Shown here: one piece after another, positions 1-9,652 of the stretch
How the letters are laid out: every line of letters starts with the position of its first letter
How positions within the stretch are numbered: the stretch's first letter is position 1
DNA from: Bacillus marinisedimentorum
GTDB lineage: Bacteria > Bacillota > Bacilli > Bacillales > Bacillaceae_O
NCBI RefSeq assembly: GCF_001644195.2
Contig: NZ_LWBL02000008.1
Coordinates: 39,315-103,314, forward strand
DNA length: 64,000 bases
Direction: 5' to 3'
Translations under genes and position numbers: made by a program
The notes under the pieces: generated by a model
What the model saw: only the letters and a program-made list of their open reading frames with translations
Told to the model about the DNA's origin: nothing
Database searches by the model: none

Positions 1-194
1 GCAAGGTGTTTGCTTTTATCTCCCTGGAAGCGCAAAACCGCCTCCGTGTATTGTTCTTCATCAAGCTGCGTCACCGTCAGCTGGCCGAACCAGCTCTCGC
101 TTTCCCCTTCAAAATACAGTTCTTCCTTGCCGGCGCAGCCTGCCAGCAGAAAGAGCGAAGCAAAAAACAATAAAGCCATCGCTTTTTTCATCAT
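1..194 (-). CDS. Lipoprotein, partial (runs off the window start)
   Basis: Only the first 64 codons are present; the gene continues beyond base 1. It starts with ATG at 194, followed at once by a second ATG, with a GGGGGA ribosome-binding site just upstream. The N-terminus has two lysines, a hydrophobic stretch and the lipobox LLAGC with the lipidated cysteine at about residue 20. The visible mature part is acidic (GKEELYFEGESE) and then resembles a beta-rich exported domain, but it is too short to assign to a family. By position this could be a yvlA-type neighbour of the yvl operon, but that is only a guess. The protein is expected to be anchored to the outer face of the membrane. Confidence 0.75.
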   Translation of the reverse strand, partial: MMKKAMALLFFASLFLLAGCAGKEELYFEGESESWFGQLTVTQLDEEQYTEAVLRFQGDKSKHL

Positions 195-307
195 CAATCC
201 CCCTTTTACCATTTTCTATTATATCTAAAATGGGAAGGACAAGCGGTGATGAATATCAAAAAAGTATCAAGAATCAAAATTAAGGCTTTTTGTGGATAAG
301 GGTATTG

Positions 308-450
308 CAACTGAGTGGATTGAAGCGGGAGGCATGAGACTTCAGCGGGAGAAGCGAACAGGGAAGACCCCGCAGGAGCGGCAGCGACGAGGACGCTTCC
401 CGGTCGCCCCGCGGAAAGCGAATGCCTGCAGCGGAAAGAACGGATAAAAT
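308..450 (+). repeat. Dispersed GC-rich repeat, family B, copy 1
   Basis: A GC-rich block inside AT-rich intergenic DNA. It shares the ordered segments AGCGGGAGGC, CAGCGGGAG, GACCCCGCAGGAGCG, GCGACGAGGA, GCCCCGCGGAAAGCGA and GCCTGCAGCGG with blocks at 9365-9548 and 29944-30135. All three lie in the same orientation. No open reading frame is conserved between the copies. The remaining sequence of the 195-644 gap shows nothing apart from the terminator at 551-590. Confidence 0.7.
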
Positions 451-550
451 CCAGAATAAGCACTATCATATTCAAGAAATATTCCATTAAAGGGTTCATC
501 GTGGTCCCTGTATTTATCTCTCATTTTACTATTAACACCCTAAATGCCAA

Positions 551-590
551 TAAAAAGGAGGTGCGAATTACGTGCTAATTCCACCTCCAA
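551..590 (-). terminator. Rho-independent terminator of the yvlBCD operon
   Basis: Stem arms GGAGGTGCGAATTA (557-570) and TAATTCCACCTCC (576-588) pair around a five-base loop. Read on the minus strand the hairpin is followed by a run of T, directly downstream of yvlD. Confidence 0.75.
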
Positions 591-644
591 AAAGTATGCT
601 TTTTTGTTTTCTCCCTTTCAACCGAACCGGTTGAGACATTTCTG

Positions 645-1004
645 TTACTTTCGATCACGGAGCGGTTCTACGATAAAGTTTTGAATCAGCAGGTTCAGCA
701 GCGAAATGACAATTGCTGCGACAATCGCCGACCCGAATCCCTCGATAATAAAGGAGTCACCCATAATAGCCTGTGTCAAATAAAGCGTTACGGCATTTAT
801 GACAAACAGGAACAAGCCGAGCGACATGATCGTGACCGGCAATGTAAGAATGACGAGAATAGGTTTCACGATCACATTCAGGATCGATAAAATGATACTC
901 GCCAAAACAGCCGCTCCAAACCCTTCTAGATGAAAGGATTCGAAATATCCTGCGACTACCATTAACACAATGGTATTCACAATCAAGTTAATGATCCAGT
1001 TCAT
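645..1004 (-). CDS. yvlD: Phage-holin-superfamily-IV membrane protein YvlD
   Basis: A 119-residue, almost entirely hydrophobic protein with four predicted membrane segments. The pattern of N-x-N-x(n)-VKPIL between segments 2 and 3 is typical of the YvlD/holin-IV family. The family is widespread in Firmicutes; its biochemical role is not established, and the holin name rests on topology only. The ATG overlaps the stop codon of yvlC (ATGA), so the two genes are translationally coupled. It is the last gene of the yvlB-yvlC-yvlD unit and is followed by a strong terminator. Co-occurrence with PspC-domain and DUF4097 proteins suggests a role in membrane or envelope stress, which is inference. Confidence 0.88.
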   Translation of the reverse strand: MNWIINLIVNTIVLMVVAGYFESFHLEGFGAAVLASIILSILNVIVKPILVILTLPVTIMSLGLFLFVINAVTLYLTQAIMGDSFIIEGFGSAIVAAIVISLLNLLIQNFIVEPLRDRK

Positions 1005-1204
1005 TCTTTGATGACTTCCTCTTCATTTGGAATGATGAAAATGCTCAAAATGTAGAGGAGCCCCATCGGGAAAAATCCGGTACCGATCAAGAGCACCAGG
1101 AAAATGATCCGGATAATGGTCGGATCAGCACTCAAATATTCGGCCAGGCCGCCAAGGACCCCTGCCACTTTGCGGTCTGTGCGGGAACGATACAACTTTT
1201 TCAT
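1001..1204 (-). CDS. yvlC: PspC-domain membrane protein YvlC
   Basis: A 67-residue protein that consists of a single PspC domain. The N-terminal motif LYRSRTDRKVAGVLGGLAEYL is diagnostic for the family, and is followed by two hydrophobic segments (about residues 30-60). PspC proteins of Proteobacteria sense membrane stress; in Bacillus the short versions sit in the yvl operon. A GGGAGG ribosome-binding site lies seven bases before the ATG. The gene is 58 bases downstream of yvlB and overlaps yvlD by four bases. Confidence 0.92.
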   Translation of the reverse strand: MKKLYRSRTDRKVAGVLGGLAEYLSADPTIIRIIFLVLLIGTGFFPMGLLYILSIFIIPNEEEVIKE

Positions 1205-1262
1205 TTCTATTCCTCCCTGGTAGGTATGATTATTTCAATGACGTGCTGAAAAAAGGCTGCTG

Positions 1263-2369
1263 CTATTCAGTCCTGTTTTTAAGGACAATCGAGCCCGTTT
1301 TCGTTTCAGCTTCCACAAACAGGGTTGTCGGCTTACCTTCATTCGCCTTGAAGCGCAATGACTTCTGAACGACATCCTTCTGCTCTTCCATCACTTTCAC
1401 TTCAGGCAAATCACACTTGAAGCCGCCAAGCATCGACTTCAGGCTGCCGTCAACCATTGCTTCCTCATCGACAAAGAGATCGACATTTCCTGTCGTTGTG
1501 CGGATGAACAATCGCTCAGGCCTTGCATCGGTAAGCCTGCACACAATATCGCCGTTCAGACTGTTCAAGTCCGTTTTAACATAGGATGCGTCCATCGTAA
1601 TTTTTCCATTCAGCGTTTCGGCCTCAAGCTCGGTTCCGCTGCTTTCTTTTACTGCAATATGGCCGTTCGCTGTTTCCAGCTCCACTTCTTTCCCTTTTAA
1701 TCCCGAGAAAGTGAGATTGCCGTTTGCAGTCTTCGCCTTAACTGAATCGGCGCTAATATTGTTCCCGGTGACTGCCCCGTTAAACATGCGCACCGACACA
1801 TCCTCATAGTGCGCTTCCGGAATATATATTGTTGTAAATACCTTCATCTGTTTTTTCTGGGTGCCGAAATGAAGCGAACTGCCGCTGATCGAAAAGTCGA
1901 CACTTTGCATAAACGTCTTCCGGGCTTCTTCTTGTGAGCGGACCCGGTACACTTTTGCCTGGCACTCGACTTTTACATCCTTCTCCTGCCACGGAATTAG
2001 TTTGACATCACCGTTTGACAGGTCAATATTGATCTTCTGTAAATAAACATCCTTATGCTGATACGTATGGTTGACCTCAAATGCCTGGCCAAAATTGAAG
2101 TCCAAATCAAAATCTTTTATTTTCTGCACAGCTGTGTCGATGAAGTCAAAGAAACGATCAACCGTCGCCGACTGTTTATAGCTTTTCCCGCCCTGTTTGC
2201 TTGCCGGATCAACATGTGTTGAAAGCGTACTGTCGGCAGGCTCTTCCTTCTCTTGCTCACCGGGCTGCTCCTTCTTTGACTCGAGCGCTTCAAGCAGAAT
2301 TGCCGCTTCCTCCGCTTTCAGGCTCCCTTCCTCAACAAGCTTTAAAATTCGTCTTTTCTCCTCATTCAT
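1263..2369 (-). CDS. yvlB: DUF4097 / SHOCT-like cytoplasmic protein YvlB
   Basis: A 368-residue protein. Residues 1-32 (NEEKRRILKLVEEGSLKAEEAAILLEAL) form the short helical SHOCT-like module seen at the start of YvlB proteins, followed by a charged linker. From about residue 105 to the end are repeated short beta strands with the rhythm xNGxIxVxxxxG, characteristic of the DUF4097 beta-helix (for example TANGNLTFSGLKG and TANGHIAVKESSG). There is no signal peptide or membrane segment. It is the first gene of the yvlBCD operon, with AGGAGG upstream of its ATG. Its molecular function is unknown; operon context suggests envelope-stress sensing together with the PspC protein. Confidence 0.88.
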   Translation of the reverse strand: MNEEKRRILKLVEEGSLKAEEAAILLEALESKKEQPGEQEKEEPADSTLSTHVDPASKQGGKSYKQSATVDRFFDFIDTAVQKIKDFDLDFNFGQAFEVNHTYQHKDVYLQKINIDLSNGDVKLIPWQEKDVKVECQAKVYRVRSQEEARKTFMQSVDFSISGSSLHFGTQKKQMKVFTTIYIPEAHYEDVSVRMFNGAVTGNNISADSVKAKTANGNLTFSGLKGKEVELETANGHIAVKESSGTELEAETLNGKITMDASYVKTDLNSLNGDIVCRLTDARPERLFIRTTTGNVDLFVDEEAMVDGSLKSMLGGFKCDLPEVKVMEEQKDVVQKSLRFKANEGKPTTLFVEAETKTGSIVLKNRTE

Positions 2370-2788
2370 AAAAAAACCGCCTCCTGTCCTTTACTTTGTT
2401 TAGACGCGTCAAAAAGATAAAACCCTGCAACAAATCGATGAATCACTGATGGGGCTTCATGCTGGCGGCTGAATAACTGTACAGTCACACGATAAACGGA
2501 AAAGCCGATGAAAAGAACAAATCCCTTCTCCCCAATGCTCCTGCCTCCTTATATATTCCATAAAACAGGCTTGTATTCCTCTCATATATACGGATGGGCC
2601 CGTGAAAAAGATTCGTTATTGAGGGATTTTTTGAGGAAGCTGCTTTTCTGCAATCAACCCGGCAGCGGAAATGAGTGGTATCGTTTGTGTTTCACAAATA
2701 ACGACGAGAAGCGACGAAATACGACGAGTGACAGGCACCGGTCGAAGAGCACATGAAAAAACCCAGAGCAAGATGCTCCGGATTCTTG
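2370..2788. other. Gene-free spacer upstream of yvlB
   Basis: About 420 bases separating yvlB from the reductase gene. It contains one copy of the GTGACAGGCACC motif (repeat family D, 2729-2740) and the terminator at 2755-2781. The short plus-strand reading frames here have no ribosome-binding site or recognisable product, and nothing else is supported. Confidence 0.5.
2755..2781 (-). terminator. Terminator of the pyrroline-5-carboxylate reductase gene
   Basis: On the minus strand CCGGAGCA and TGCTCTGG form an eight-pair stem (one G-T pair) around a three-base loop, followed by a run of six T, a few bases after the stop codon. Confidence 0.75.
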
Positions 2789-3631
2789 TCACTTTGTATT
2801 ATTCAGTGCCTTTTTGTATTCTTCGCCCATTACGGTGGCACGGTTGGCTGCAGCCTTAATGCATTCGATCATCGCTTCCTGATACTTCTGGGCTTCGAGC
2901 ACTTCGAGACCGGCCTGGGTCGTGCCGCCGGGGCTTGTGACTTCCTTGCGGAGCTGTGAAGGGTGCTTCGGGCTCGTTTTCAGCATTTCCGCTGCACCGA
3001 TGATTGTCTGCAGGATCAAATCCTTTCCGACCTTTTGTTCGAGGCCGATTTTTTCCGCCGCCTTTTCCATTGCTTCAACCAGATAATACACATATGCAGG
3101 ACCGCTTCCTGATAATCCTGTCACTGCATCCATATCGTGTTCGCTCACAATTGAAACGAGGCCGACTGACTCGAATAGCTTCTCAGCCGTGAGGACATGG
3201 CGGATTTCCGCATGTTCGCCAGGGGCGATGGCAGTTGCTGACATGCCGATGGCTGCCGATGTATTCGGCATGGCCCTGACAACCGGGACCGCTTTTCCGA
3301 GCAGATCAGCAATCGTTTCCGTATGCACACCTGCAAGTACAGAAATGACGAGCTGATGAGGTTTAATGTAAGGCTTGATCGTCTCAAGCGCACTCGCCGT
3401 ATCCTTCGGTTTTACCGCGAGGATTAAAATATCGGCGTCTTTCATTAACGTTTCCCTGTCATGTGTCGTCTGTATGCCGTACAGCCTCGTTAATTCAGAA
3501 AGCCTATCACTGTTGCTCCGGTTTGCAGCCATGAGCTGCTGCGGTTCATAAAGATCCTTCGCCAAAAACCCGGATATGAGCGCTTCTGCCATTGAGCCGG
3601 CACCCAGTACGCTGACTTTTTTCACTTCCAT
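2789..3631 (-). CDS. proC: Pyrroline-5-carboxylate reductase
   Basis: A 280-residue NAD(P)H-dependent enzyme that reduces 1-pyrroline-5-carboxylate to proline in the cytoplasm. The N-terminal Rossmann motif VSVLGAGSMAEALISGF (residues 5-21) replaces the usual GxGxxG-type loop of the family. The C-terminal dimerisation and active-site region has TGLSGSGPAYVYYLVEAM and TSPGGTTQAGLEVLE, the P5CR signature. I start it at the ATG at 3631, which has GGAGGAG eight bases upstream, rather than at an in-frame codon 33 bases earlier with no such site. It is a single-gene unit with its own terminator. Bacilli often carry several P5CR paralogues (proG, proH, proI, comER), and which one this is cannot be decided here. 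Confidence 0.9.
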   Translation of the reverse strand: MEVKKVSVLGAGSMAEALISGFLAKDLYEPQQLMAANRSNSDRLSELTRLYGIQTTHDRETLMKDADILILAVKPKDTASALETIKPYIKPHQLVISVLAGVHTETIADLLGKAVPVVRAMPNTSAAIGMSATAIAPGEHAEIRHVLTAEKLFESVGLVSIVSEHDMDAVTGLSGSGPAYVYYLVEAMEKAAEKIGLEQKVGKDLILQTIIGAAEMLKTSPKHPSQLRKEVTSPGGTTQAGLEVLEAQKYQEAMIECIKAAANRATVMGEEYKKALNNTK

Positions 3632-3789
3632 TTGTTCCACTCCTCCTGCTTGCCGGCCTCGCAATCTGAAATGCCTGACACCGGTTCGTCATTATAAAGA
3701 ATTTTCTGTTTATTTATGCTATTATGCGTGCTGTCGATTGTACATGTCAACAAAGAAATCCATTTCACCAAAAAATGGGGCAGGAATCC

Positions 3790-3844
3790 GTGCCAGGGAA
3801 TTGCCTGGCAATTGCCTGGCAATTCCCTGGCAATTCCCTGGCAC
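3790..3844. repeat. Palindromic repeat family A, copy 1 (composite)
   Basis: Tandem units of the core TGCCTGGCAATT and its reverse, bounded by GTGCCAGGGAATTGCC and its inverted copy ending CCCTGGCAC. The same core palindrome GCCTGGCAATTGCCAGGC recurs at 8901-8934, 18411-18454, 24494-24517 and 52511-52545, always between genes. The rest of the 3632-3938 gap is the uvrA terminator. Confidence 0.85.
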
Positions 3845-3861
3845 CCCGTCTTTCTGCATAC

Positions 3862-3900
3862 AAAAAACTCCCGCACCATCTAATATGTGGTACGGGAGTC
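3862..3900 (-). terminator. uvrA: Terminator of uvrBA
   Basis: ACTCCCGTACCAC and TGGTGCGGGAGT pair on the minus strand around an eight-base loop, followed by TTTTTTG. It lies about 40 bases past the uvrA stop codon. Confidence 0.85.
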
Positions 3901-3938
3901 TATGTTAGCCGATTCCATGCTCGTAAAGAGCAGAGAGG

Positions 3939-6815
3939 TTATTTATTTCCGACAGATTCCTTTTCCTTGAGCCGGTTTTCCATGCGTTTCCGGTCGCGTT
4001 CGAGGATTGGGCCAAGGTATTTGCCGGTGTAGGAATCTTCGGTTTTGGCGATTTTTTCCGGCGTGCCGGAAGCGATCAAGGTTCCGCCCCTGTCTCCGCC
4101 TTCAGGGCCAAGGTCGACCAAATAGTCGGCCGCTTTGATGATATCAAGGTTATGCTCGATGACAATGACTGTATCACCGTTATCGACTAGCCGCTGCAGC
4201 ACTTTCAGCAGGCGTGCGATATCATCCACATGAAGACCGGTTGTCGGCTCGTCCAGAATGTAGAACGAGCGGCCGGTGGAGCGGCGGTGCAGTTCAGAAG
4301 CAAGCTTAACGCGCTGCGCCTCGCCTCCGGACAGCGTCGTCGCCGGCTGCCCGAGATGAATGTACCCGAGCCCGACATCAACAATCGTCTGCAGCTTGCG
4401 CCTGATTTTCGGGATATTCGCGAAGAAGTCAAGCGCTTCATTGACCGTCATCTCAAGTACATCCGCAATGTTTTTATCCTTGTAGCGGACTTCCAGCGTT
4501 TCGCGGTTATACCGTTTCCCATGGCATACTTCGCACGGGACGTACACATCCGGGAGGAAGTGCATTTCAATTTTGATGATCCCGTCGCCGCGGCATGCTT
4601 CACAGCGCCCCCCCTTCACGTTAAAGGAGAAGCGCCCCTTTTTATAGCCGCGCATTTTCGCTTCATTCGTCCGGGCGAATACATCACGGATATCATCGAA
4701 AACACCTGTATACGTAGCCGGATTGGAACGCGGCGTCCGGCCGATCGGAGACTGGTCGATATCGATTACCTTATCAAGATAATCGAGGCCTTTCATTTCC
4801 CGGTGGGCACCCGGCTTCAAATTTGTCCGATAAAGCTTCTGGGCGAGCCCTTTATATAAAATCTCATTCACGAGCGTACTTTTCCCGGATCCCGATACAC
4901 CGGTCACACACGTGAACATGCCGAGCGGAAACTTGACGTTGATGTTCTTCAAGTTGTTTTCCTTTGCGCCCTTCACTTCCACATACCTGCCGTCAGGCTT
5001 GCGGCGCTTGGCCGGCAGCGGGATGAACTTTTTACCGGAAAGGTACTGGCCTGTCAGGGAATCGTCATCTTCCATCACTTCCTGCGGCGTACCGGCCGCA
5101 ACGATTTCTCCGCCATGCGCACCGGCACCCGGACCGATGTCGATCAAATGGTCGGCAGCGAGCATCGTATCCTCATCATGCTCTACGACAATAAGTGTGT
5201 TGCCGATATCGCGCATATTCTGCAAAGTATTGATGAGCCGGTCATTGTCACGCTGATGCAGACCAATCGACGGTTCATCGAGAATGTACAGCACCCCGGT
5301 CAGGCGGGAGCCGATTTGGGTTGCAAGCCGGATCCGCTGCGCTTCCCCGCCGGACAGCGTGCCGGCTGAGCGGCTCAGTGTCAAATAATCAAGCCCGACA
5401 TTGACAAGGAATCCGAGGCGTTCATTGATCTCCCGTAAAATGAGGCGGGCAATCTGCCGTTCTTTTTCAGTCAGCTCGACGCTTTCAAAAAAGTCCTTCG
5501 CTTCCTGGATCGAAAGCGCGGTAACTTCACCGACATGATTTCCGTTAATTTTAACTGCAAGGCTTTCCTTCTTCAGGCGATGGCCTTTACAGGTCGGACA
5601 TGCTTTTTGCGCCATATACTTTTCCATCTGCTCACGGATATAATCGGAGCCCGTCTCTTTATAGCGGCGCTCCACATTGGCGATGACGCCTTCAAAATAA
5701 ATGTTATTATTACGGACCTGGCCAAAGTCATTCTCGTAGCGGAAATGGATTTTATCCTTGCCGCTTCCGTATAAAATCTTATCCATCTGGTTCTTCGGCA
5801 GGTTTTTCACCGGCATATCCATATCAATGCCGTAATGGTTGGCGACACTTTCAAGCAGCTGCGGATAGTATTGCGAGCTTGTCGGCTCCCATGGTGCGAT
5901 CGCATGCTCGCGCAGCGTCTTGCTCCAATCAGGAATCACTAGGTCAAGGTCGACTTCAAGCTTTGTGCCAAGTCCGTCACACGTCGGACAGGCGCCATAA
6001 GGCGAGTTGAAGGAAAACATCCTCGGCTCAAGCTCGCCGATGGAAAATCCGCATTCCGGGCAAGCATGATGTTCACTGAACAGCAGCTCCTCTTCGCCGA
6101 TGACATCAATTAACACACGGCCTTCACCAAGCCGCAGTGCCGTTTCAAGTGAATCAGAAAGACGCGAAGAAATTCCGTCCTTCACGACAATCCGGTCGAT
6201 TACGACTTCGATGGAATGCTTCTTGTTTTTTTCCAACTTGATGTCATCGGTCACTTCCATCATGTCACCATCGACACGGATACGGACGTAGCCTTCCTTT
6301 TTAATCTCTTCAAATACTTTCACGTGCTCGCCTTTGCGACCGGAAACGAGCGGCGCCAGCACCTGCAGCTTCGTCCGTTCCGGATATTCCAGAATCCGGT
6401 CAGTCATCTGCTGGATTGTCTGCGATGAGATTTCGGTTCCGTGCTTCGGGCACACCGGCCGGCCGACACGTGCAAAAAGCAGCCGCAAGTAGTCATAGAT
6501 CTCCGTCACCGTCCCGACCGTCGAACGCGGATTGCGGCTCGTTGTTTTCTGATCGATCGAAATCGCGGGTGACAGCCCTTCAATCGAATCGACATCCGGC
6601 TTATCCATTTGCCCGAGGAACTGGCGGGCATAGGCAGACAGCGACTCGACATAGCGCCGCTGCCCTTCTGCATAAATTGTATCAAACGCAAGAGAAGACT
6701 TGCCGGAGCCGGAGAGCCCGGTCAGCACGACAAGCTTGTCCCTTGGAATGGAGATATCAAGGTTTTTCAAGTTATGGGCCCTGGCCCCTTTTACATGTAT
6801 ATGGTCAACTGACAT
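3939..6815 (-). CDS. uvrA: Excinuclease ABC subunit UvrA
   Basis: The DNA-damage recognition ATPase of nucleotide excision repair: a UvrA dimer scans DNA with UvrB and loads it at lesions. The 958-residue length matches the family. Two ABC modules are visible: Walker [10 protein letters not shown] (about residue 31) and GVSGSGKST (about 641), each with an [12 protein letters not shown] or [12 protein letters not shown] signature and a YILDEP Walker B. Zinc-binding pairs CPECG and CPTC flank the insertion domain at about 253-280, and CEAC / CEVC form the zinc module near residue 740. It lies seven bases downstream of uvrB and is surely co-transcribed with it from the LexA-controlled promoter. 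Confidence 0.98.
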   Translation of the reverse strand: MSVDHIHVKGARAHNLKNLDISIPRDKLVVLTGLSGSGKSSLAFDTIYAEGQRRYVESLSAYARQFLGQMDKPDVDSIEGLSPAISIDQKTTSRNPRSTVGTVTEIYDYLRLLFARVGRPVCPKHGTEISSQTIQQMTDRILEYPERTKLQVLAPLVSGRKGEHVKVFEEIKKEGYVRIRVDGDMMEVTDDIKLEKNKKHSIEVVIDRIVVKDGISSRLSDSLETALRLGEGRVLIDVIGEEELLFSEHHACPECGFSIGELEPRMFSFNSPYGACPTCDGLGTKLEVDLDLVIPDWSKTLREHAIAPWEPTSSQYYPQLLESVANHYGIDMDMPVKNLPKNQMDKILYGSGKDKIHFRYENDFGQVRNNNIYFEGVIANVERRYKETGSDYIREQMEKYMAQKACPTCKGHRLKKESLAVKINGNHVGEVTALSIQEAKDFFESVELTEKERQIARLILREINERLGFLVNVGLDYLTLSRSAGTLSGGEAQRIRLATQIGSRLTGVLYILDEPSIGLHQRDNDRLINTLQNMRDIGNTLIVVEHDEDTMLAADHLIDIGPGAGAHGGEIVAAGTPQEVMEDDDSLTGQYLSGKKFIPLPAKRRKPDGRYVEVKGAKENNLKNINVKFPLGMFTCVTGVSGSGKSTLVNEILYKGLAQKLYRTNLKPGAHREMKGLDYLDKVIDIDQSPIGRTPRSNPATYTGVFDDIRDVFARTNEAKMRGYKKGRFSFNVKGGRCEACRGDGIIKIEMHFLPDVYVPCEVCHGKRYNRETLEVRYKDKNIADVLEMTVNEALDFFANIPKIRRKLQTIVDVGLGYIHLGQPATTLSGGEAQRVKLASELHRRSTGRSFYILDEPTTGLHVDDIARLLKVLQRLVDNGDTVIVIEHNLDIIKAADYLVDLGPEGGDRGGTLIASGTPEKIAKTEDSYTGKYLGPILERDRKRMENRLKEKESVGNK

Positions 6816-6822
6816 ATTGCTG

Positions 6823-8802
6823 TCATCCTTCCGCTTTTAACTCGAGTATCAGGTCGCGCAGCTCGGCGGCCCGTTCAAAATTAAGCTCTTTGGCGGCTGT
6901 TTTCATTTCTTTTTCCATATTCTCGATCATCTTCTCGCGCTCTTTCTTGTTCAGCTTCGAAAGCTTAGGCGCTTCTTCATACGCTTCACCGTCTTCGGCC
7001 ACCTGTGTAGCGCGGATGCTGTCGCGGATCTTCTTCTTGATCGTCTGCGGCACGATGCCGTGTTCTTCATTGTATGCTTCCTGGATCGAACGGCGGCGTT
7101 CTGTTTCGGAAATCGCCGCTTCCATCGCATCCGTCATCTTATCCGCATACATGATGACCTGGCCGCCCGCATTACGGGCCGCCCGTCCCATCGTCTGGAT
7201 CAATGACCGTTCACTGCGGAGGAAACCCTGCTTATCGGCATCGAGAATCGTGACAAGCGACACTTCCGGAATATCGAGCCCTTCCCTGAGCAGGTTGATT
7301 CCGACAAGGACATCGTATTTGCCGAGGCGCAGGTCGCGGATGATCTCAATCCGTTCAAGAGTTTTGATTTCAGAATGCAAGTACGATACCTTGACGCCCA
7401 TTTCCTTCAAATAATCTGTCAGGTCCTCGGACATTTTTTTCGTAAGCGTCGTGACGAGTACACGCTCATTTTTATCAACCCGCTTATTGATTTCACCAAG
7501 CAGGTCATCGATTTGGCCTTCGATCGGACGGACATCGATGGTCGGATCAAGCAATCCGGTCGGGCGGATGATCTGCTCGATCACTTCCGGCGCGTGCTCC
7601 TCTTCATATGGGCCAGGTGTCGCCGAGACGTAAATGATTTGATTGATATGCTTCTCAAACTCTTCAAACGTCAGGGGCCTGTTGTCCAGCGCCGAAGGCA
7701 GACGGAAGCCATGATCGACAAGCACCTGCTTGCGGGCCCTGTCCCCGTTGTACATCCCCCTGATCTGCGGGAGCGTGACGTGGGACTCGTCCACAACAAT
7801 CAGGAAATCATCCGGAAAATAGTCGAGCAGCGTATACGGCGTTGAACCAGGGGGCCGTAATGTGAGATGGCGCGAGTAGTTCTCGATGCCCGAGCAAAAT
7901 CCCATTTCGTTCATCATCTCAAGATCGTAGCGGGTCCGCTGCTCCAGCCGCTGCGCTTCAAGCAGCTTATCCTGCTCTTTCAATTCCTTAAGTCTCTCTT
8001 CAAGCTCGGCTTCGATATTTTTAATCGCGACTTTCATCTTTTCTTCGCGGGTTACGAAGTGGGAAGCCGGGAAAATGGCAGCATGCTCCCGGTCCCCCAT
8101 GATTTCACCTGTAAGGGCGTCGACTTCACGGATCCGGTCGATTTCATCACCAAAAAACTCGACACGGATGCAATGTTCGTCACGGGATGCCGGGAAGATT
8201 TCCACAACATCGCCCCGCACCCGGAACGTATTGCGCTGAAAGTCGATGTCGTTGCGTACATACTGGATGTCGACCAGTTCACGCAGCAATTGGTCGCGTT
8301 CTTTTTCCATTCCGACCCGTAAAGACAGCACAAGCTCCCGGTACTCTTCCGGAGAACCGAGGCCGTAGATGGCGGAAACACTCGCTACAATGAGTACGTC
8401 CCGGCGCTCGAACAGCGCCGATGTGGCGGAGTGCCGCAGTTTATCGATTTCATCATTGATGCTGGCATCTTTTTCTATAAATGTATCAGTCTGCGGAACA
8501 TAAGCTTCCGGCTGGTAGTAATCATAGTAGGAAACAAAATACTCAACTGCATTGTCTGGAAAATACTCCTTAAACTCGCTGTACAGCTGGCCGGCCAGTG
8601 TCTTGTTATGGGCAAGCACAATCGTCGGACGGTTCACCTCTTTGATCACATTGGAAACGGTGAACGTCTTGCCGGTACCCGTCGCTCCCAGCAGCGTCTG
8701 GTGCTGCTTCCCGTTATTCAGGCCATCGACAAGATGCCGAATGGCTTTCGGCTGATCTCCCTGCGGTTGATAATCCGACACAATCTCAAATTGATCCTTC
8801 AA
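6823..8802 (-). CDS. uvrB: Excinuclease ABC subunit UvrB
   Basis: The damage-verifying helicase-like subunit of nucleotide excision repair, 659 residues. Walker A is [12 protein letters not shown] (about residue 37), followed by the beta-hairpin region [12 protein letters not shown] that clamps one DNA strand, the DESHV Walker B, helicase motifs [14 protein letters not shown] and QTMGRAARN, and the C-terminal UVR motif ([21 protein letters not shown]) that contacts UvrC. The start codon is TTG at 8802, with GGGGGAT five bases upstream. A plausible -10 (TATAAT) and a LexA-like box lie upstream, consistent with SOS induction. Confidence 0.98.
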   Translation of the reverse strand: MKDQFEIVSDYQPQGDQPKAIRHLVDGLNNGKQHQTLLGATGTGKTFTVSNVIKEVNRPTIVLAHNKTLAGQLYSEFKEYFPDNAVEYFVSYYDYYQPEAYVPQTDTFIEKDASINDEIDKLRHSATSALFERRDVLIVASVSAIYGLGSPEEYRELVLSLRVGMEKERDQLLRELVDIQYVRNDIDFQRNTFRVRGDVVEIFPASRDEHCIRVEFFGDEIDRIREVDALTGEIMGDREHAAIFPASHFVTREEKMKVAIKNIEAELEERLKELKEQDKLLEAQRLEQRTRYDLEMMNEMGFCSGIENYSRHLTLRPPGSTPYTLLDYFPDDFLIVVDESHVTLPQIRGMYNGDRARKQVLVDHGFRLPSALDNRPLTFEEFEKHINQIIYVSATPGPYEEEHAPEVIEQIIRPTGLLDPTIDVRPIEGQIDDLLGEINKRVDKNERVLVTTLTKKMSEDLTDYLKEMGVKVSYLHSEIKTLERIEIIRDLRLGKYDVLVGINLLREGLDIPEVSLVTILDADKQGFLRSERSLIQTMGRAARNAGGQVIMYADKMTDAMEAAISETERRRSIQEAYNEEHGIVPQTIKKKIRDSIRATQVAEDGEAYEEAPKLSKLNKKEREKMIENMEKEMKTAAKELNFERAAELRDLILELKAEG

Positions 8803-8854
8803 TGTCTATCCCCCATTCCATAATGGCACCACATTCCTGAATACGTCCTAAAAA

Positions 8855-8894
8855 ACCATAACGCAATTATAACATAAAGGCGAACGGATATTCG
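8855..8894 (-). promoter_or_regulatory. uvrB: uvrBA promoter with LexA (DinR) box
   Basis: The plus-strand sequence CGAACGGATATTCG (8881-8894) matches the Bacillus LexA consensus CGAAC-N4-GTTCG in nine of ten half-site bases. On the minus strand it lies just upstream of TATAAT (8867-8872), in the -35 region, so bound LexA would block polymerase. The -35 hexamer itself is weak. Confidence 0.75.
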
Positions 8895-8900
8895 ATAAAA

Positions 8901-8934
8901 GTGCCTGGGAATTGCCTGGCAATTGCCAGGCAAT
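8901..8934. repeat. Palindromic repeat family A, copy 2
   Basis: GTGCCTGGGAATT followed by the core GCCTGGCAATTGCCAGGC, directly upstream of the uvrB LexA box. The remainder of the 8935-9216 stretch has no gene or recognisable signal. Confidence 0.85.
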
Positions 8935-9254
8935 CTATCCTCAAATTTCCGGTTCTGTCCACTACCAATAGAATACACGATTACCGCCGGACTCAAACCT
9001 GTCTGGCAGGGATTCGCGGGGTGCAGCGACTCGCACGATATATTCGAGTCATGACAAAAAAACAGCATTCCGAACACTTGCAAATAAGGATACCATCATT
9101 CGAATAGAAAAGCCTGCCGGGAACAGTTTCGAAACATACTAGTTTCTTCCATGCGTTAAGGTTGATTGGCAGGTGCGATTTTAAAAAGATGAAGTATACT
9201 TGCCCTCTAAAAACAGAAAAAGAGGCTGGGACATAAGTATTTCAGCTAATGATA

Positions 9255-9314
9255 AACCCGAACGGTCAGGAGAAAGATTTCCATGAATCTTTCACCTGAC
9301 CGTTCGGGTCTTTA
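9255..9314. repeat. Long hairpin inside the MITE-like element
   Basis: ACCCGAACGGTCAGG and CCTGACCGTTCGGGT pair over 15 bases, and AAAGATT / AATCTTT extend the stem inward, leaving a six-base loop. A T-rich tract follows on the plus strand, so it could also stop transcription in that direction. Confidence 0.75.
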
Positions 9315-9364
9315 TTTACTCTCTTCAATAAATCTTTTGATGTTGCATACTATTTTTAAAAACG

Positions 9365-9548
9365 AGTGGAATGGAGCGGAGGACACTCGACTCTTCGAAA
9401 ATAAAAACCCATTTTCTTCGTGCGGTGTTATTTCAAAGAAGCTTTTTCAAAGTCCTACTGGGGATAGAGGAAAGGCTGAGACCCGCAGGCGCAGCCGAGT
9501 AGGCTCAGCTTCCTCCCCGTGGAAAGCGAGTGTCTGCAGCGCAAGTTT
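9365..9548 (+). repeat. Dispersed GC-rich repeat, family B, copy 2 (diverged)
   Basis: It shares GGAGCGGAGGACACTCGACTC, GAGACCCGCAGGCGCAG, CCGTGGAAAGCGAGTGTCTGCAGCG with copies at 308-450 and 29944-30135, interrupted by about 70 AT-rich bases after the first segment. Confidence 0.6.
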
Positions 9549-9652
9549 TTTCAGCTTAACTGATTATTAGTAAACAGTATTACGTTGAATAATATATTGT
9601 TCGTCTCTAAGCATGACTTATTTAGTTATGTCCCAACCTCTTTCCATGTTGT

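Larger units (their letters stand above)
9217..9645. mobile_element. MITE-like element with 19-base terminal inverted repeats
   Basis: The left end AAAAGAGGCTGGGACATAA (9217-9235) and the right end TTATGTCCCAACCTCTTT (9626-9643) are inverted copies with one mismatch. Between them lie a long perfect-type hairpin (9255-9314) and a degenerate copy of repeat family B (9365-9548). No transposase or conserved reading frame is inside; the longest plus-strand frame runs through the repeat and lacks a ribosome-binding site. This looks like a non-autonomous mobile element or a composite of repeats. No target-site duplication is evident. Confidence 0.55.

Noticed and set aside
3790..3844. CRISPR-like tandem repeats
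   Set aside because: The units are short palindromes without spacers of regular length, and there are no cas genes.
6416..7414. Long plus-strand frame opposite uvrA and uvrB (332 codons)
   Set aside because: It is antisense to two conserved repair genes, serine/arginine-rich, with no recognisable domain and no start signals.
9283..9570. 95-codon plus-strand frame inside the MITE-like element
   Set aside because: It runs through the hairpin and repeat family B sequence and is not preserved in the other family B copies.
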